Shown piece after piece: positions 26,310 through 35,081 of a DNA stretch of 64,000 bases (the stretch's first letter is position 1; every line of letters starts with the position of its first letter). The notes under the pieces are model-generated. The model was not told the DNA's origin, did not search any database, and saw only the letters and a program-made list of their open reading frames with translations. A program made the position numbers and the translations under genes. Source of the DNA: an uncultured Alphaproteobacteria bacterium (lineage in GTDB: Bacteria > Pseudomonadota > Alphaproteobacteria > Caulobacterales > Parvularculaceae); NCBI GenBank assembly GCA_902826095.1, contig CADEDN010000001.1:1-64000 (forward strand). The letters are read 5' to 3'.

Positions 26310-27110
26310 TTAAAACCAGAATCGCATTCCGGCGACGAGCGAAACGGCGCTTGGGTTCTCGCCGGCGGTTCTGACGAAATCAGCCGTCTCGCCGACCGAC
26401 CTTGTCCTGTTGACGCCGATATAGGGCGCGAACTGACGTTTGATCTCGTAACGCAGGCGAAGCCCAAGTTCGGCCGTCGAGAGTCCGCTGCCGACGCCGA
26501 GGGCGTCGACCGACTGGACGGCGAAATTCAGCTCCGTGCGCGGCTGGAGAATGAGCCGTTGCGTGATCAGGAGATCGTATTCGGCTTCGAGGCGGCCTGA
26601 GACGTCGCCTTCGCCGCTGATGAAGAGCGCGGCGTCGATCTCGAACCAGTAGGGAGCAAGACCCTCGACGCCGATGACGCCGAAGGTGCGCTCGGCCCCA
26701 TTCTGGAAGTCATGGCGAACGCCCGCCTGCACGTCGAAATAGCGCGCGATGGGGCGCGACCACAGCGCCTGGACTTCGGCTTCCTCGATGCGGTCCGCAT
26801 CGAAATCATATTCGATCTCGGTCTTGACCCAGAGCTTGTTGCGATCGGTTCCCCACCAGCCTTGGCCGTCGAAGAGGAGAAACGGCGACCCCTCATTGGA
26901 CTGATATTCGAACCGGTCCGCGAGCGCGAAATGATTGAGCCCGCCGCCGTGCTCCTTGTAGAGCGTTTGGCGCGCTCGCGCCTGCGCGTCGCGGTCGTAA
27001 AAGGAATCGGCCTGCGCGCCCGGAACCGCGGAGCTTTGCGCGACAGCGCGCGCCATCGGCGCCGTCAGCGCGGCGCCGGCTGCGAAGCTGATCAACAGAA
27101 AGCGCTTCAC
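26310..27110 (-). CDS. copB: copper resistance outer-membrane protein CopB
   Basis: 266 residues from a GTG overlapping the copA stop (GTGA). Signal peptide (KRFLLISFAAGAALTAPMARA) followed by an outer-membrane beta-barrel with the CopB signature: FALADRFEYQSNEG, WVKTEIEYDFDADRIEEAEVQALWSRPI and a final aromatic residue (AGMRFWF). CopB works with the periplasmic oxidase CopA in copper sequestration or export. Lacks the His/Met-rich N-terminal linker found in Pseudomonas CopB. Confidence 0.9.
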   Translation of the reverse strand: MKRFLLISFAAGAALTAPMARAVAQSSAVPGAQADSFYDRDAQARARQTLYKEHGGGLNHFALADRFEYQSNEGSPFLLFDGQGWWGTDRNKLWVKTEIEYDFDADRIEEAEVQALWSRPIARYFDVQAGVRHDFQNGAERTFGVIGVEGLAPYWFEIDAALFISGEGDVSGRLEAEYDLLITQRLILQPRTELNFAVQSVDALGVGSGLSTAELGLRLRYEIKRQFAPYIGVNRTRSVGETADFVRTAGENPSAVSLVAGMRFWF

Positions 27111-29068
27111 CGTCCGCCTCCGTGGTCGCCGTGATCCATGCCCTTCATATCGTCCGGCTTGGTCGGTTCCGGAGCCGGTTTTGGCGCCGGCTTCGGTTTG
27201 GGCGCCGCGTTCGCCGGTTTTGATCCGTGTCCCATCGATTCATGGTCCATGCCGTCATGGCCCATTCCTGCGCTTGGCTTGCGCGCTGATTTCGGCTTCG
27301 GCTCATCGCGGTCGGACGCAGCCGCGCGCTTTAGCCGGCCGTAATGGTCGCGGATGGGCTCGCCGGCGCCGGGCAGCACAGAGACGATCTGCATCATGCC
27401 GGCATGCATGTGAAAGAGGAGGTGACAATGAAACGCCCAGTCGCCGGCGTTGGCCGTGAAATCGACAGCGAGCTTCTCGCCCGGCTTCACGTTGATCGTA
27501 TGCTTTCGCGGCCTGTGATCCCCGCCGTCATTGACGACCTCGAAGAAATGCCCGTGGAGATGGATCGGATGCGTCATCATGGTGTCGTTGACCAGCCGCA
27601 ATCGCACGCGCTCGCCTTCCGTGATCGTCGCCAGCGGACCGTCCGCGTCGGAAAGCTTCACGCCGTCGAACGACCACATGAAGCGCTCCATGTTGCCGGT
27701 GAGATGGATCTCAATTTCGCGCTCGGGATCGCGCGTGTCCGGATTCGCCTCGAGGCTACGGAGTTGCGCGTAAGTGAGGGCGCGATGCGGAACGTTTTCG
27801 AGGCCGAGTCCGGGCTCGCCGAGCCGGTTGGTCGGGACCATGGCGAGATTGTCGACGCCGGGCCCCTTCTTGTGGTTGTGCGCCGGCATCGGCTCGTCTG
27901 ATATGCTGGGCATGGCGCCATGATCCATGCCGGGCATCGAGCCGTGGTCCATGGCCATGCCCATGTCCTTGTGCGTCAGCAATGGACGCTCACGGAGCAG
28001 CGGCGCTGTCGCGATCATGCCGGCCTCCGGCGCGAATGTCGCGATCGCCTGTCCTGAACGATCGATCGACTCGGCGACGATCGCGTAGGCGCGCGCCTTT
28101 TTCGGCTCGACGACCACGTCATAGGTTTCCGCGACGCCGATCTGGAATTCGTCTGTCTCGACCGGCTGCAAGTTGAGGCCGTCCGACTGCGCGACGATCA
28201 TCGGCAGACCGGGAATGCGGAAATTGAAGATCGTCATCGCCGAGGCGTTGATGACCCGCAAGCGCACGCGCTCGCCGGTCTGAAAGAGCGCCGTCCAATT
28301 GTCGGCGGTCGAATGTCCGTTGATGAGATAGGTGTAGGCGGCGCCCGTCACGTCCGCGATATCGGTCGGCGACATCCGCATCCGGCCCCACATCGCCCGA
28401 TCGGCGATCGTCGCGCCAAGTCCGTTCCGCCCCGCATCCTTGACAAAATCGACGGCGGTGCGCTGCTGGAAATTGAAAACCTCGTTGGTCTTTTTCAGCT
28501 TCGCGAAGAGCTTATGGGCGTGCGTGAACGACCAGTCCGAAAGGACGAGCACATATTCGCGGTCGGAGCGGATCGGATCGGCGCCGGCCGGATCGATGAT
28601 GAGGGGCCCATAATGGCCCATCTGCTCCTGCAATCCCGAATGCGAGTGGTACCAGTAGGTGCCGCTCTGCGGGACCGCGAACGCGTAGGCGAATGTTTCG
28701 CCCGTCTTGATTCCCGGAAATGAAACGCCGGGAACGCCGTCCATCTGGAACGGGACAAGCAGCCCGTGCCAATGAATGGACGTGTCCTCCTCCAGCATAT
28801 TCCGTACCCGGAGCGTGACCCATTCCCCCTCGCGAAACCGGATGAGCGGCCCGGGAAGCGTCCCGTTGGTCGTGATCGCATGACCGGCGCGGCCGCCGAT
28901 CTCGACAGGCGTATGGCCAATCGCGAGGTCGAACTCGGTTCCGGCAAGCTCGAATATGCCCTTGTTGCCCCCGCCGGCGCTTTTCGCCCAGGCAGGAAGG
29001 AGCGCCGACGCTCCGAGCATCAACCCGCCGCCGGCGCCCGCCTCCAGCAAATGTCTTCGGGTCAGCAT
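27107..29068 (-). CDS. copA: multicopper oxidase CopA
   Basis: 653 residues. Twin-arginine signal (TRRHLLEAG) directs folded export. Copper sites are intact: HWHGLL and YWYHSHSG in the first cupredoxin domain, HPIHLHGHFFEV and FHCHLLFHMHAGMM in the last. Methionine/histidine-rich runs (MDHGSMPGMDHGAMP around residue 395; GMGHDGMDHESMGHGS near the C-terminus) fit Cu(I) binding. Oxidises periplasmic Cu(I) or binds copper to lower toxicity. In an operon with a CusF-like protein upstream and copB downstream. Confidence 0.95.
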   Translation of the reverse strand: MLTRRHLLEAGAGGGLMLGASALLPAWAKSAGGGNKGIFELAGTEFDLAIGHTPVEIGGRAGHAITTNGTLPGPLIRFREGEWVTLRVRNMLEEDTSIHWHGLLVPFQMDGVPGVSFPGIKTGETFAYAFAVPQSGTYWYHSHSGLQEQMGHYGPLIIDPAGADPIRSDREYVLVLSDWSFTHAHKLFAKLKKTNEVFNFQQRTAVDFVKDAGRNGLGATIADRAMWGRMRMSPTDIADVTGAAYTYLINGHSTADNWTALFQTGERVRLRVINASAMTIFNFRIPGLPMIVAQSDGLNLQPVETDEFQIGVAETYDVVVEPKKARAYAIVAESIDRSGQAIATFAPEAGMIATAPLLRERPLLTHKDMGMAMDHGSMPGMDHGAMPSISDEPMPAHNHKKGPGVDNLAMVPTNRLGEPGLGLENVPHRALTYAQLRSLEANPDTRDPEREIEIHLTGNMERFMWSFDGVKLSDADGPLATITEGERVRLRLVNDTMMTHPIHLHGHFFEVVNDGGDHRPRKHTINVKPGEKLAVDFTANAGDWAFHCHLLFHMHAGMMQIVSVLPGAGEPIRDHYGRLKRAAASDRDEPKPKSARKPSAGMGHDGMDHESMGHGSKPANAAPKPKPAPKPAPEPTKPDDMKGMDHGDHGGGR

Positions 29069-29088
29069 GCTTTCACTCCAAAGAGTTG

Positions 29089-29607
29089 TTACGAATGATC
29101 CTCGTGGTCCATTCCCGGCATTTTCTTGTGATCCATGTCGTCGATCTTCATGTCGCAGGGTTTACCCGACGCCGCCGCCGCCTTCATCGCGGCCTCATGC
29201 ATCGATTTCATGCAGGCTTCATGCGCGCTCTCCTCGGCGTCCAACGCGCAGAGCGCGGCGACGCGGTGTGATTTGTCCTTTTGCGGAGCGAGCAGGAAAT
29301 GAACTTTGTCGCCGACGGCGAAAGCGGCGAGGTCGACCGGCTTCAACACGCCGAGTTCCATGTCCATCGCCGGCCAGCTCAGTTCGGCGATCGGCTGGTG
29401 CGAAATCTTGACCCTCGACTTTGCGACATCGAGCGCCGTGATCGCGCCTTCGCCCATCGGCAGGCCGCAATGATCGGCGTGATCCATGGTCGCGTCCTTC
29501 GGCTCTTGCGCGGGATGGTCCATCTTGTGTCCGGCGGGCATGGCGTTTGCGGGCGCGCCGACAAGCGCGGCAGCGGCGCAGGCAGACAGAATCATGGTGC
29601 GGTTCAT
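29089..29607 (-). CDS. CusF-like periplasmic copper-binding protein
   Basis: 172 residues with a signal peptide (ACAAAALVGAPANA). A CusF-type OB-fold segment occupies about residues 53-110: GEGAITALDVAKSRVKISHQPI, ELSWPAMDMELGV, VGDKVHFLL. The histidine, tryptophan and two methionines that bind Cu(I) or Ag(I) in CusF are matched by H70, W78, M81 and M83. His/Met-rich flanks (MPAGHKMDHPAQ; MDHKKMPGMDHEDHS) lie at both ends. A strong ribosome site (AAGGAG) precedes the start. Second gene of the copper operon; no CusCBA efflux pump is nearby. Confidence 0.85.
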   Translation of the reverse strand: MNRTMILSACAAAALVGAPANAMPAGHKMDHPAQEPKDATMDHADHCGLPMGEGAITALDVAKSRVKISHQPIAELSWPAMDMELGVLKPVDLAAFAVGDKVHFLLAPQKDKSHRVAALCALDAEESAHEACMKSMHEAAMKAAAASGKPCDMKIDDMDHKKMPGMDHEDHS

Positions 29608-29734
29608 CGTGTTCTCCTTGAAAGGTTTTTTGACGGTTAAAAGCTGAGAAGATTGGCTGGCGCCGACGGCCGCGATTGCGACATGCGGCTGCCGGCGCGG
29701 AAATCGCCCGCGCCAGCGCGCGGGGCGGCGCGTC

Positions 29735-30175
29735 TCAGTTCAGAAGCCGGGTTTTCAGGGAGACGGGTGTCGCACCGGGCGGCGCCGCCCATCGAAGCCG
29801 CACCGTCGCTCGCAGGAACGACTGCTGCGAATTCGGCGACATGATGGCGTTCAATGACGCAATGAACGGAACCGTCGGCGCGGGAGCAGCGAGCTTGGCC
29901 GCATCGGGAGCGGCGGCGAACTGGACGAGCTGGCAATGTTCGCATGGAGCGTCGGAGGGGCCGTACGGGGCGCCGCTGTCCCCGTCGCCGTGGCCCGCGC
30001 CATGGTGCGAGTCTGCACCGGCGATTTTATGTGCGCGCCCGCTTGAATATTCGACTTCGCCGTAGCGGTCTTTCGCCAAATGGCCAGATTCGGCCGCGCA
30101 TGCGCAGGCGACATGACCGATGCCGAACAGCAGCGCGGACAGGGCGACGAGGAAGGTCTTGAAGCCGCGCGGCAT
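29735..30175 (-). CDS. secreted His/Cys-rich protein, first gene of copper operon
   Basis: 146 residues. Signal-peptide-like start (FKTFLVALSALLFGIGHVACAC), then a mature part with potential metal ligands: HKIAGADSHHGAGHGDG and DAPCEHCQLVQF. The C-terminus ends PVSLKTRLLN. No enzyme motif; the layout resembles short secreted proteins (some called DUF2946) found beside copper genes. It lies directly downstream of the CsoR-type operator and is likely to be the first translated product of the operon. A copper-binding or delivery role is an inference from context and residues. Confidence 0.7.
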   Translation of the reverse strand: MPRGFKTFLVALSALLFGIGHVACACAAESGHLAKDRYGEVEYSSGRAHKIAGADSHHGAGHGDGDSGAPYGPSDAPCEHCQLVQFAAAPDAAKLAAPAPTVPFIASLNAIMSPNSQQSFLRATVRLRWAAPPGATPVSLKTRLLN

Positions 30176-30197
30176 CCAAATCCGTTGAGGTCGATCG

Positions 30198-30227
30198 TTG
30201 ACCAGTCTGACAAATCGATTATATATA
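30198..30227 (+). promoter_or_regulatory. predicted promoter of csoR
   Basis: TTGACC (30198-30203), 18-bp spacer, TATATA (30222-30227), pointing to the csoR ATG at 30249. The -10 element overlaps the inverted repeat, so CsoR probably represses its own gene also. Confidence 0.55.
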
Positions 30228-30248
30228 CCCCAGAGAGGTATATGTCAA
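30220..30248 (-). promoter_or_regulatory. predicted promoter of the copper operon
   Basis: Minus strand: TTGACA (30248-30243), 17-bp spacer, TATATA (30225-30220), a near-perfect sigma-70 promoter directed towards the secreted protein gene at 30175. The inverted repeat at 30223-30243 fills the spacer, which fits repression by CsoR. Confidence 0.7.
30223..30243. promoter_or_regulatory. CsoR-type operator
   Basis: Perfect inverted repeat ATATACC-N7-GGTATAT. It shares the form of known CsoR/FrmR-family operators (A/T-flanked C-tract and G-tract arms) and lies between csoR and the divergent copper operon, overlapping both predicted promoters. Confidence 0.7.
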
Positions 30249-30524
30249 ATGGTTAAGCACGGCGTTGGCGCGATCGTGACGCGGCTGAAGCGCATCGAGG
30301 GTCAGGTCAGGGGCGTTATCGGCATGGTCGAAGACGACCGATATTGCATCGACATCATGACCCAGATCCAGGCGGTCAAGGCTGCGCTGAACAAAGTCGA
30401 AGGCGAGATCCTCAAGAACCATACGGCGCACTGCGTCGAGGAAGCGATCTCCAGCCGCAACGCCGCCGCCCAGCGCGAGAAGTTCTCGGAACTCGTCGAC
30501 CTGCTCGGAAAGTACCGCGCCTGA
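30249..30524 (+). CDS. csoR: copper-sensing repressor CsoR
   Basis: 91 residues from MVKHGVGAIV; AGAGG lies 10 bases upstream. All-alpha CsoR/RcnR family. The Cu(I) ligand set is complete and correctly spaced: Cys33, His58 and Cys62 (C-x24-H-x3-C), the pattern that separates CsoR from the formaldehyde sensor FrmR and the nickel sensor RcnR. Binding of Cu(I) releases the tetramer from DNA. Divergent from the copper operon with an inverted repeat between. The longer reading beginning at 30198 would include the promoter and is not preferred. Confidence 0.92.
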   Translation: MVKHGVGAIVTRLKRIEGQVRGVIGMVEDDRYCIDIMTQIQAVKAALNKVEGEILKNHTAHCVEEAISSRNAAAQREKFSELVDLLGKYRA

Positions 30525-30600
30525 TTTTGGTGCGCCCGCCGCGAAATTGGACGCAGGCGCCGGCTTCGAAGAGGCCTTGTCGGTGAGAGTTCGTCGATGC

Positions 30601-30747
30601 TTATGGCCCCGTCGTCGCCCCTGAAACGGCGGCGCGCCCTGTGACCAGGCCGAATGTCGTCAAGACCACCGCGCGCTTGGCGCCGAGCGCCTGCAGTTTG
30701 CGGCGTAGAATATGCTTGGGCGCATCGCATCCCGTCCTCCAAATCAT
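30601..30747 (-). CDS. possible 48-residue protein between csoR and the DUF547 gene
   Basis: ATG at 30747 to TAA at 30601: starts MIWRTGCDAPKHILRRKLQ and ends in a hydrophobic stretch (AVVLTTFGLVTGRAAVSGA). The composition, a basic amphipathic part followed by a possible membrane segment, looks protein-like, but no good ribosome site precedes it and no family is recognised. This 400-bp interval contains nothing else I can support. Confidence 0.25.
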   Translation of the reverse strand: MIWRTGCDAPKHILRRKLQALGAKRAVVLTTFGLVTGRAAVSGATTGP

Positions 30748-30922
30748 CACGTGATCGTGCAATCACACAAGATGATCCATCCTGTTGATTTGGCGCGCCT
30801 TTGCGCGCGAATTTGGTTTCCGCTTTCGCGCCCGGCGGTTTGTGTCTAGTTTGAAATCTTGCGGCGCTCGCCTGTGTCGCCAGCGCGCTGCGCGTCGGCG
30901 CCATCATCAAGGAAAAGATCGC

Positions 30923-31738
30923 ATGACTCTGTTGAGACTTGTTATGTTGATTGTCATCCTGGCTGCGGCCGTTCCGCCGGCGTCGTCGAAGGCGGCGGAC
31001 CCCGCTCTTTTCGGCGGATGGGCGGAGTCGAGCACGATGCGCGTCGACCATTCGGCTTGGGGCGCGTTTTTGGGAAAATACGTCGTCGCCTCTGCGGACG
31101 GCGTCAACCGGATACGATACGGCGCGGTGAGCGAAGAGGACCGGCGCTCGCTTGAAGACTACATCGCGCGGATGGCGGCGGTCGTTCCCACATCTCTCGG
31201 CAAGGACGAGGCCTTCGCCTATTGGGCGAACCTTTACAACGCGCTGACCGTCGACCTCATCCTCGAACGATATCCGGTCAAGAGCATTCGCGAGATCAAG
31301 CCGTCGCTGCTGGCGATCGGCCCCTGGAAAATGGTTGTCGTGGCGGTCAATGGCCGGGAATTTACTCTAGACGACATCGAACACGGCGTCTTGCGCGCCA
31401 ACTGGAAAGATCCGCGCACACATTACGCCCTTAATTGCGCCTCGATCGGCTGCCCGAATTTGCGCGCCGAACCGTTTGTCGGCGAAACCCTCAACGATAC
31501 GCTAGACCAGGCGGCGCGCGACTACGTCAATCACCGGCGCGGCGCGCATTTCGATCAGGACGGGCGGCTTGTCGCGTCGTCGATCTACAAGTGGTTTCGG
31601 GAGGATTTCGGCGGATCGGAACAGGGAGTCATTGACCATTTGCGGGCGTTCTCGGCCCCGGAATTCGCCGGGCGACTTCGCCAAACGCGCGACATCGCCA
31701 AATACAAGTACGATTGGACGCTGAACGACGCCGAATAG
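30923..31738 (+). CDS. DUF547 secreted protein
   Basis: 271 residues from MTLLRLVMLIVILAAAVPPASS, a signal peptide; AAGGAAAAG lies upstream. The DUF547 core has its characteristic YWANLYNALTVDLIL, REIKPSLL, TLDDIEHGVLR and HYALNCASIGCPNLR segments. The Cys-containing ALNCAS-GCP motif suggests a papain-like or hydrolytic fold, but no activity is established for bacterial members. An in-frame start at 30785 would add a basic region before the signal peptide and is unlikely. Single-gene unit. Confidence 0.85.
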   Translation: MTLLRLVMLIVILAAAVPPASSKAADPALFGGWAESSTMRVDHSAWGAFLGKYVVASADGVNRIRYGAVSEEDRRSLEDYIARMAAVVPTSLGKDEAFAYWANLYNALTVDLILERYPVKSIREIKPSLLAIGPWKMVVVAVNGREFTLDDIEHGVLRANWKDPRTHYALNCASIGCPNLRAEPFVGETLNDTLDQAARDYVNHRRGAHFDQDGRLVASSIYKWFREDFGGSEQGVIDHLRAFSAPEFAGRLRQTRDIAKYKYDWTLNDAE

Positions 31739-32671
31739 GCGGAGCAGTCGACGAAGCGCCCGCGATTTCCTGACCGATCGGTCGGCGAATGCGGCCGGAA
31801 CCGAATGACCCCGCCGCCGGGGCGGCGGCGAGCCTCATGGTTAATTTGTAAACGGATGAAATCCCGCGCGGCGCGAAATCTTGCCGTGAAATACACGCAA
31901 ATCGCCGCTTGAACGCGCGGCGGAAATCGCCACCTCCAGCGTTGATGCTGTGTCGGCGCGGCGACGAGCCGCGTCGGCGGCTCTTTGACAATCTGGATGG
32001 CCGCGGCGGTCCGGTTCCTTGAACTGTTCGTCGCGAGCGCGAAGCGGAAGTCGTCGAACGATCCGCTTTGCAAGCGAGCAACGCCCCCGCATTCCGCGGG
32101 TTTGGCGAATGCGAAGCCGTGCGCACCGCCCATTGACGCCGGCGCGACGGATTTCAGGTTCCGCTGCGGCTGCCGTCCACGGGAAAAGCCGAAAAAACCC
32201 AAGGCGGGCGCACGAGAAAGCAGGGCGTTTGGAGACGCATGAAGACTGGGCCCAAACCGACAGGCGGGCGGGGATTGTCCGGCAATTGCGGAAAGTCCGG
32301 CGCCCAAGCGGTGTCGGAAGCGAGGCGTGGAACCAGCGAACGCGACAGGCCGGCGCCGGTTTTCGGTTCCCACGATCCTCGATCATTCACCTAAGGAAGG
32401 GGCTGTTTCACTTCCGATCCAATCTGCTGTCGGCGTCGGCCCCATTCACGCCTTGCGTTTGCGCCAGAATAACCCTCGCTTAAACGCGGCGCCCTAGACT
32501 GGCCCTGAGGTTGGCGGGCGCTCCTTGTTGCGGGCGGGTGCGGCAACACCATATTAACCAGATCGCCGGAAAGCCGGCGGGAAACGCGACGTGATCGGGC
32601 TCTCTTCCGGTCGCTGAAAACGAACCAAGCTGACGAGCCAACCCAACGAAACAGACAGACGGAAGAGATCC
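31739..32671. other. 933-bp interval without a supported gene
   Basis: Several open frames exist on both strands (for example plus 32019-32483, minus 31841-32386), but all are rich in Arg/Ser/Pro, lack ribosome sites and have no recognisable features. A GC-rich palindrome (CCGCCGC at 31811 and GCGGCGG at 31822) has no T-tract. The end presumably holds the clpP promoter. The trigger factor gene often found before clpP is not here. Confidence 0.5.
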
Positions 32672-33295
32672 ATGAAGGACCCCCACGACATATTCATGAA
32701 TACGCTGGTGCCGATGGTCGTCGAGCAATCGAGCCGCGGCGAGCGCGCCTATGACATCTATTCCCGCTTGTTGAAGGAGCGGATCATCTTCCTCTCGGGC
32801 CCCGTCCATGACGCGGTCTCGACCCTGATCGTCGCCCAGCTCCTGTTCCTGGAGGCGGAGAACCCGAAAAAGGAAATCGCCTTTTATATCAACAGCCCCG
32901 GCGGGTCGGTCTCTGCCGGCCTCGCGATGTATGACACGATGCGTTACATTCGCCCGGCGGTCTCGACGATGTGCATCGGCATGGCGGCCTCGATGGGCTC
33001 GCTGCTGCTGACCGCTGGGGAGAAAGGCATGCGCTACTCGCTCCCGAACTCCCGGATCATGGTCCACCAGCCCTCCGGCGGGTTCCAGGGCCAGGCCTCG
33101 GACATTGAGCGCCACGCCCAGGACATCATCAAGATGAAGCGGCGGCTCAACGAGATCTATGTCGAGCACACAAGTCAACCATATGATATCATTGAGAAAA
33201 CCCTCGACCGCGACCATTTCATGTCGCCTGAGGAAGGGGTCGATTTCGGCCTCATCGACAAGGTCCTCGAAAAGCGGGCGTCCGCCGACGAATAG
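32672..33295 (+). CDS. clpP: ATP-dependent Clp protease proteolytic subunit
   Basis: 207 residues. Serine protease ring that degrades proteins unfolded by ClpX or ClpA. Catalytic Ser107 is in GMAASMGS and His132 in MVHQPSGG; the Asp follows in the [19 protein letters not shown] region. [20 protein letters not shown] is the oxyanion strand. Sits ahead of clpX and lon as in other alphaproteobacteria, but with a 244-bp gap to clpX, so clpX probably has an additional promoter. Confidence 0.97.
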   Translation: MKDPHDIFMNTLVPMVVEQSSRGERAYDIYSRLLKERIIFLSGPVHDAVSTLIVAQLLFLEAENPKKEIAFYINSPGGSVSAGLAMYDTMRYIRPAVSTMCIGMAASMGSLLLTAGEKGMRYSLPNSRIMVHQPSGGFQGQASDIERHAQDIIKMKRRLNEIYVEHTSQPYDIIEKTLDRDHFMSPEEGVDFGLIDKVLEKRASADE

Positions 33296-33539
33296 ACGCT
33301 TCGCCCAAATCCCGACGGTTTCGTGATTTTAGGGTTACCTTCCGGGCGAAAAGTCGGCTTGATTGGCAGGTTGTGGTTGTGATCGAATATGGTGAAGGGC
33401 GGACCCGAAACGGCAAAGCGGAGGAGGATGGCGCGGATCGTGCAAATCTCCAGCATCCGCGTCGGGTCTCGTTCGAGGGCAAGGCCTGCGCCAGACCGGG
33501 TTCCCGGGTCGCCGGGACTCCTTCAGGGAGCTGTATAGC

Positions 33540-34823
33540 GTGAGCAAGGTAAGCGGAAAAAGCGGCGGCGAAGGCAAGAACACCCTCTATTGCTCCTTCT
33601 GCGGAAAGAGCCAACACGAGGTGCGGAAGCTGATTGCGGGTCCGACAGTGTTCATCTGCGATGAATGCGTCGAACTTTGCATGGACATTATCCGCGAGGA
33701 ATCAAAGTCGTCGCTGGTCAAAGCCGGCGAGGGCGTTCCAAGCCCGCACCAGATCTGCAAGGTGCTTGACGATTACGTTATCGGTCAGAAGCAGGCCAAG
33801 CGCGTCCTCTCGGTCGCGGTGCACAATCATTACAAGCGCCTCAATCACGCATCGAAGAACAACGACGTCGAACTTGCAAAGTCGAACATTCTTCTTCTCG
33901 GGCCGACGGGGTCCGGAAAAACGTTGCTCGCGCAGACGCTGGCGCGCATTCTCGACGTGCCGTTCACCATGGCCGACGCGACGACGCTCACCGAAGCCGG
34001 CTATGTCGGCGAGGATGTCGAGAACATCATTTTGAAACTGCTGCAATCGGCCGATTATAATGTCGAGCGGGCGCAGCGCGGCATCGTCTATATCGACGAA
34101 GTCGACAAGATCAGCCGCAAGTCGGACAACCCATCGATCACCCGAGACGTTTCAGGCGAGGGCGTCCAGCAGGCGCTCTTGAAGATCATGGAAGGAACGA
34201 TCGCCTCCGTGCCCCCGCAGGGCGGTCGGAAGCATCCCCAGCAGGAATTCCTGCAGGTCGATACGACGAACATCCTCTTCATCTGCGGCGGCGCCTTCGC
34301 CGGTCTTGAGAAAATCATCTCGAGCCGTCACGCCGGCACCTCGATCGGCTTCGGCGCCAAGGTCGCCGCGCCCGACGATCGCCGCGTCGGCGACATCTTG
34401 CGGACAATCGAGCCCGAAGACCTCCTGAAATTCGGCCTCATTCCGGAATTCGTCGGCCGCCTGCCCGTGATTGCGACGCTGGAAGACCTCGACGAGCCGG
34501 CGCTGATCCAGATCCTTACCCAGCCGAAGAACGCGCTCATCAAACAATATCAGCGGCTCTTCGAAATGGAGGATGTGAAGCTGACCTTCACCGAGGACGC
34601 AAAGTCGGCGATCGCCCGCAAGGCGATTGCAAGGAAGACGGGCGCCCGCGGTCTTCGCTCCATCATGGAGGGCATCCTCCTCGACTCGATGTTCGAGCTC
34701 CCCTCCATGCAGGGCGTCGCCGAAGTCGTCGTCAATGGCGAAGTCGTCGAAGGACGCGCCAAGCCGCTCCAGATTTACGAAGATCGCGGCAAAGAGAAAG
34801 CCGAGATGGACGCGACCGCCTGA
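33540..34823 (+). CDS. clpX: ATP-dependent Clp protease ATP-binding subunit ClpX
   Basis: 427 residues from a GTG; AGGGAG lies upstream. Residues about 14-43 form the C4 zinc-binding domain ([11 protein letters not shown] and [10 protein letters not shown]). The AAA+ module has Walker A GPTGSGKT (121-128), Walker B VYIDEVDK, and the [22 protein letters not shown] sensor segment. Unfolds substrates and feeds them to ClpP. Ends ahead of a hairpin terminator. Confidence 0.97.
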   Translation: MSKVSGKSGGEGKNTLYCSFCGKSQHEVRKLIAGPTVFICDECVELCMDIIREESKSSLVKAGEGVPSPHQICKVLDDYVIGQKQAKRVLSVAVHNHYKRLNHASKNNDVELAKSNILLLGPTGSGKTLLAQTLARILDVPFTMADATTLTEAGYVGEDVENIILKLLQSADYNVERAQRGIVYIDEVDKISRKSDNPSITRDVSGEGVQQALLKIMEGTIASVPPQGGRKHPQQEFLQVDTTNILFICGGAFAGLEKIISSRHAGTSIGFGAKVAAPDDRRVGDILRTIEPEDLLKFGLIPEFVGRLPVIATLEDLDEPALIQILTQPKNALIKQYQRLFEMEDVKLTFTEDAKSAIARKAIARKTGARGLRSIMEGILLDSMFELPSMQGVAEVVVNGEVVEGRAKPLQIYEDRGKEKAEMDATA

Positions 34824-34856
34824 AGCGGTCCTCGCGGACAGTCGATGCTGCAAGCC

Positions 34857-34877
34857 GGCGCCCTCGGGCGCCGTTTT
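34857..34877 (+). terminator. intrinsic terminator after clpX
   Basis: GGCGCC (34857-34862), CTCG loop, GGCGCC (34867-34872), then GTTTTG. Compact GC stem with a short T-run 34 bp after the clpX stop. Confidence 0.6.
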
Positions 34878-35081
34878 GCTGACAGGAATTCAACAATGTG
34901 AAAGTCCGGGTTGAAACCGCGCCCCGGAACGCCACATGATGCCAGCGTTCGTCGCCTTGAGGGCAAGGCGGATCGCCCTTTCCGGACCGCCGCTCGTCGG
35001 CGAGGCGTTAAGGGTCTTCCGCTAGAGTGGGGGCGAACGCAGGAACCGGGCGCTTAGCCAAGGCCCAAGCAAGGATTGTTC

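Noticed and set aside
31585..32483. Several 80-260-codon frames on both strands in the region before clpP
   Set aside because: Overlap each other, lack ribosome sites, and are rich in Arg, Pro and Ser with no conserved look; region left as non-coding.
32400..32671. Heat-shock (sigma-32) promoter before clpP
   Set aside because: A CTTGCG element is present near 32453, but no convincing -10 partner at the right distance could be placed.
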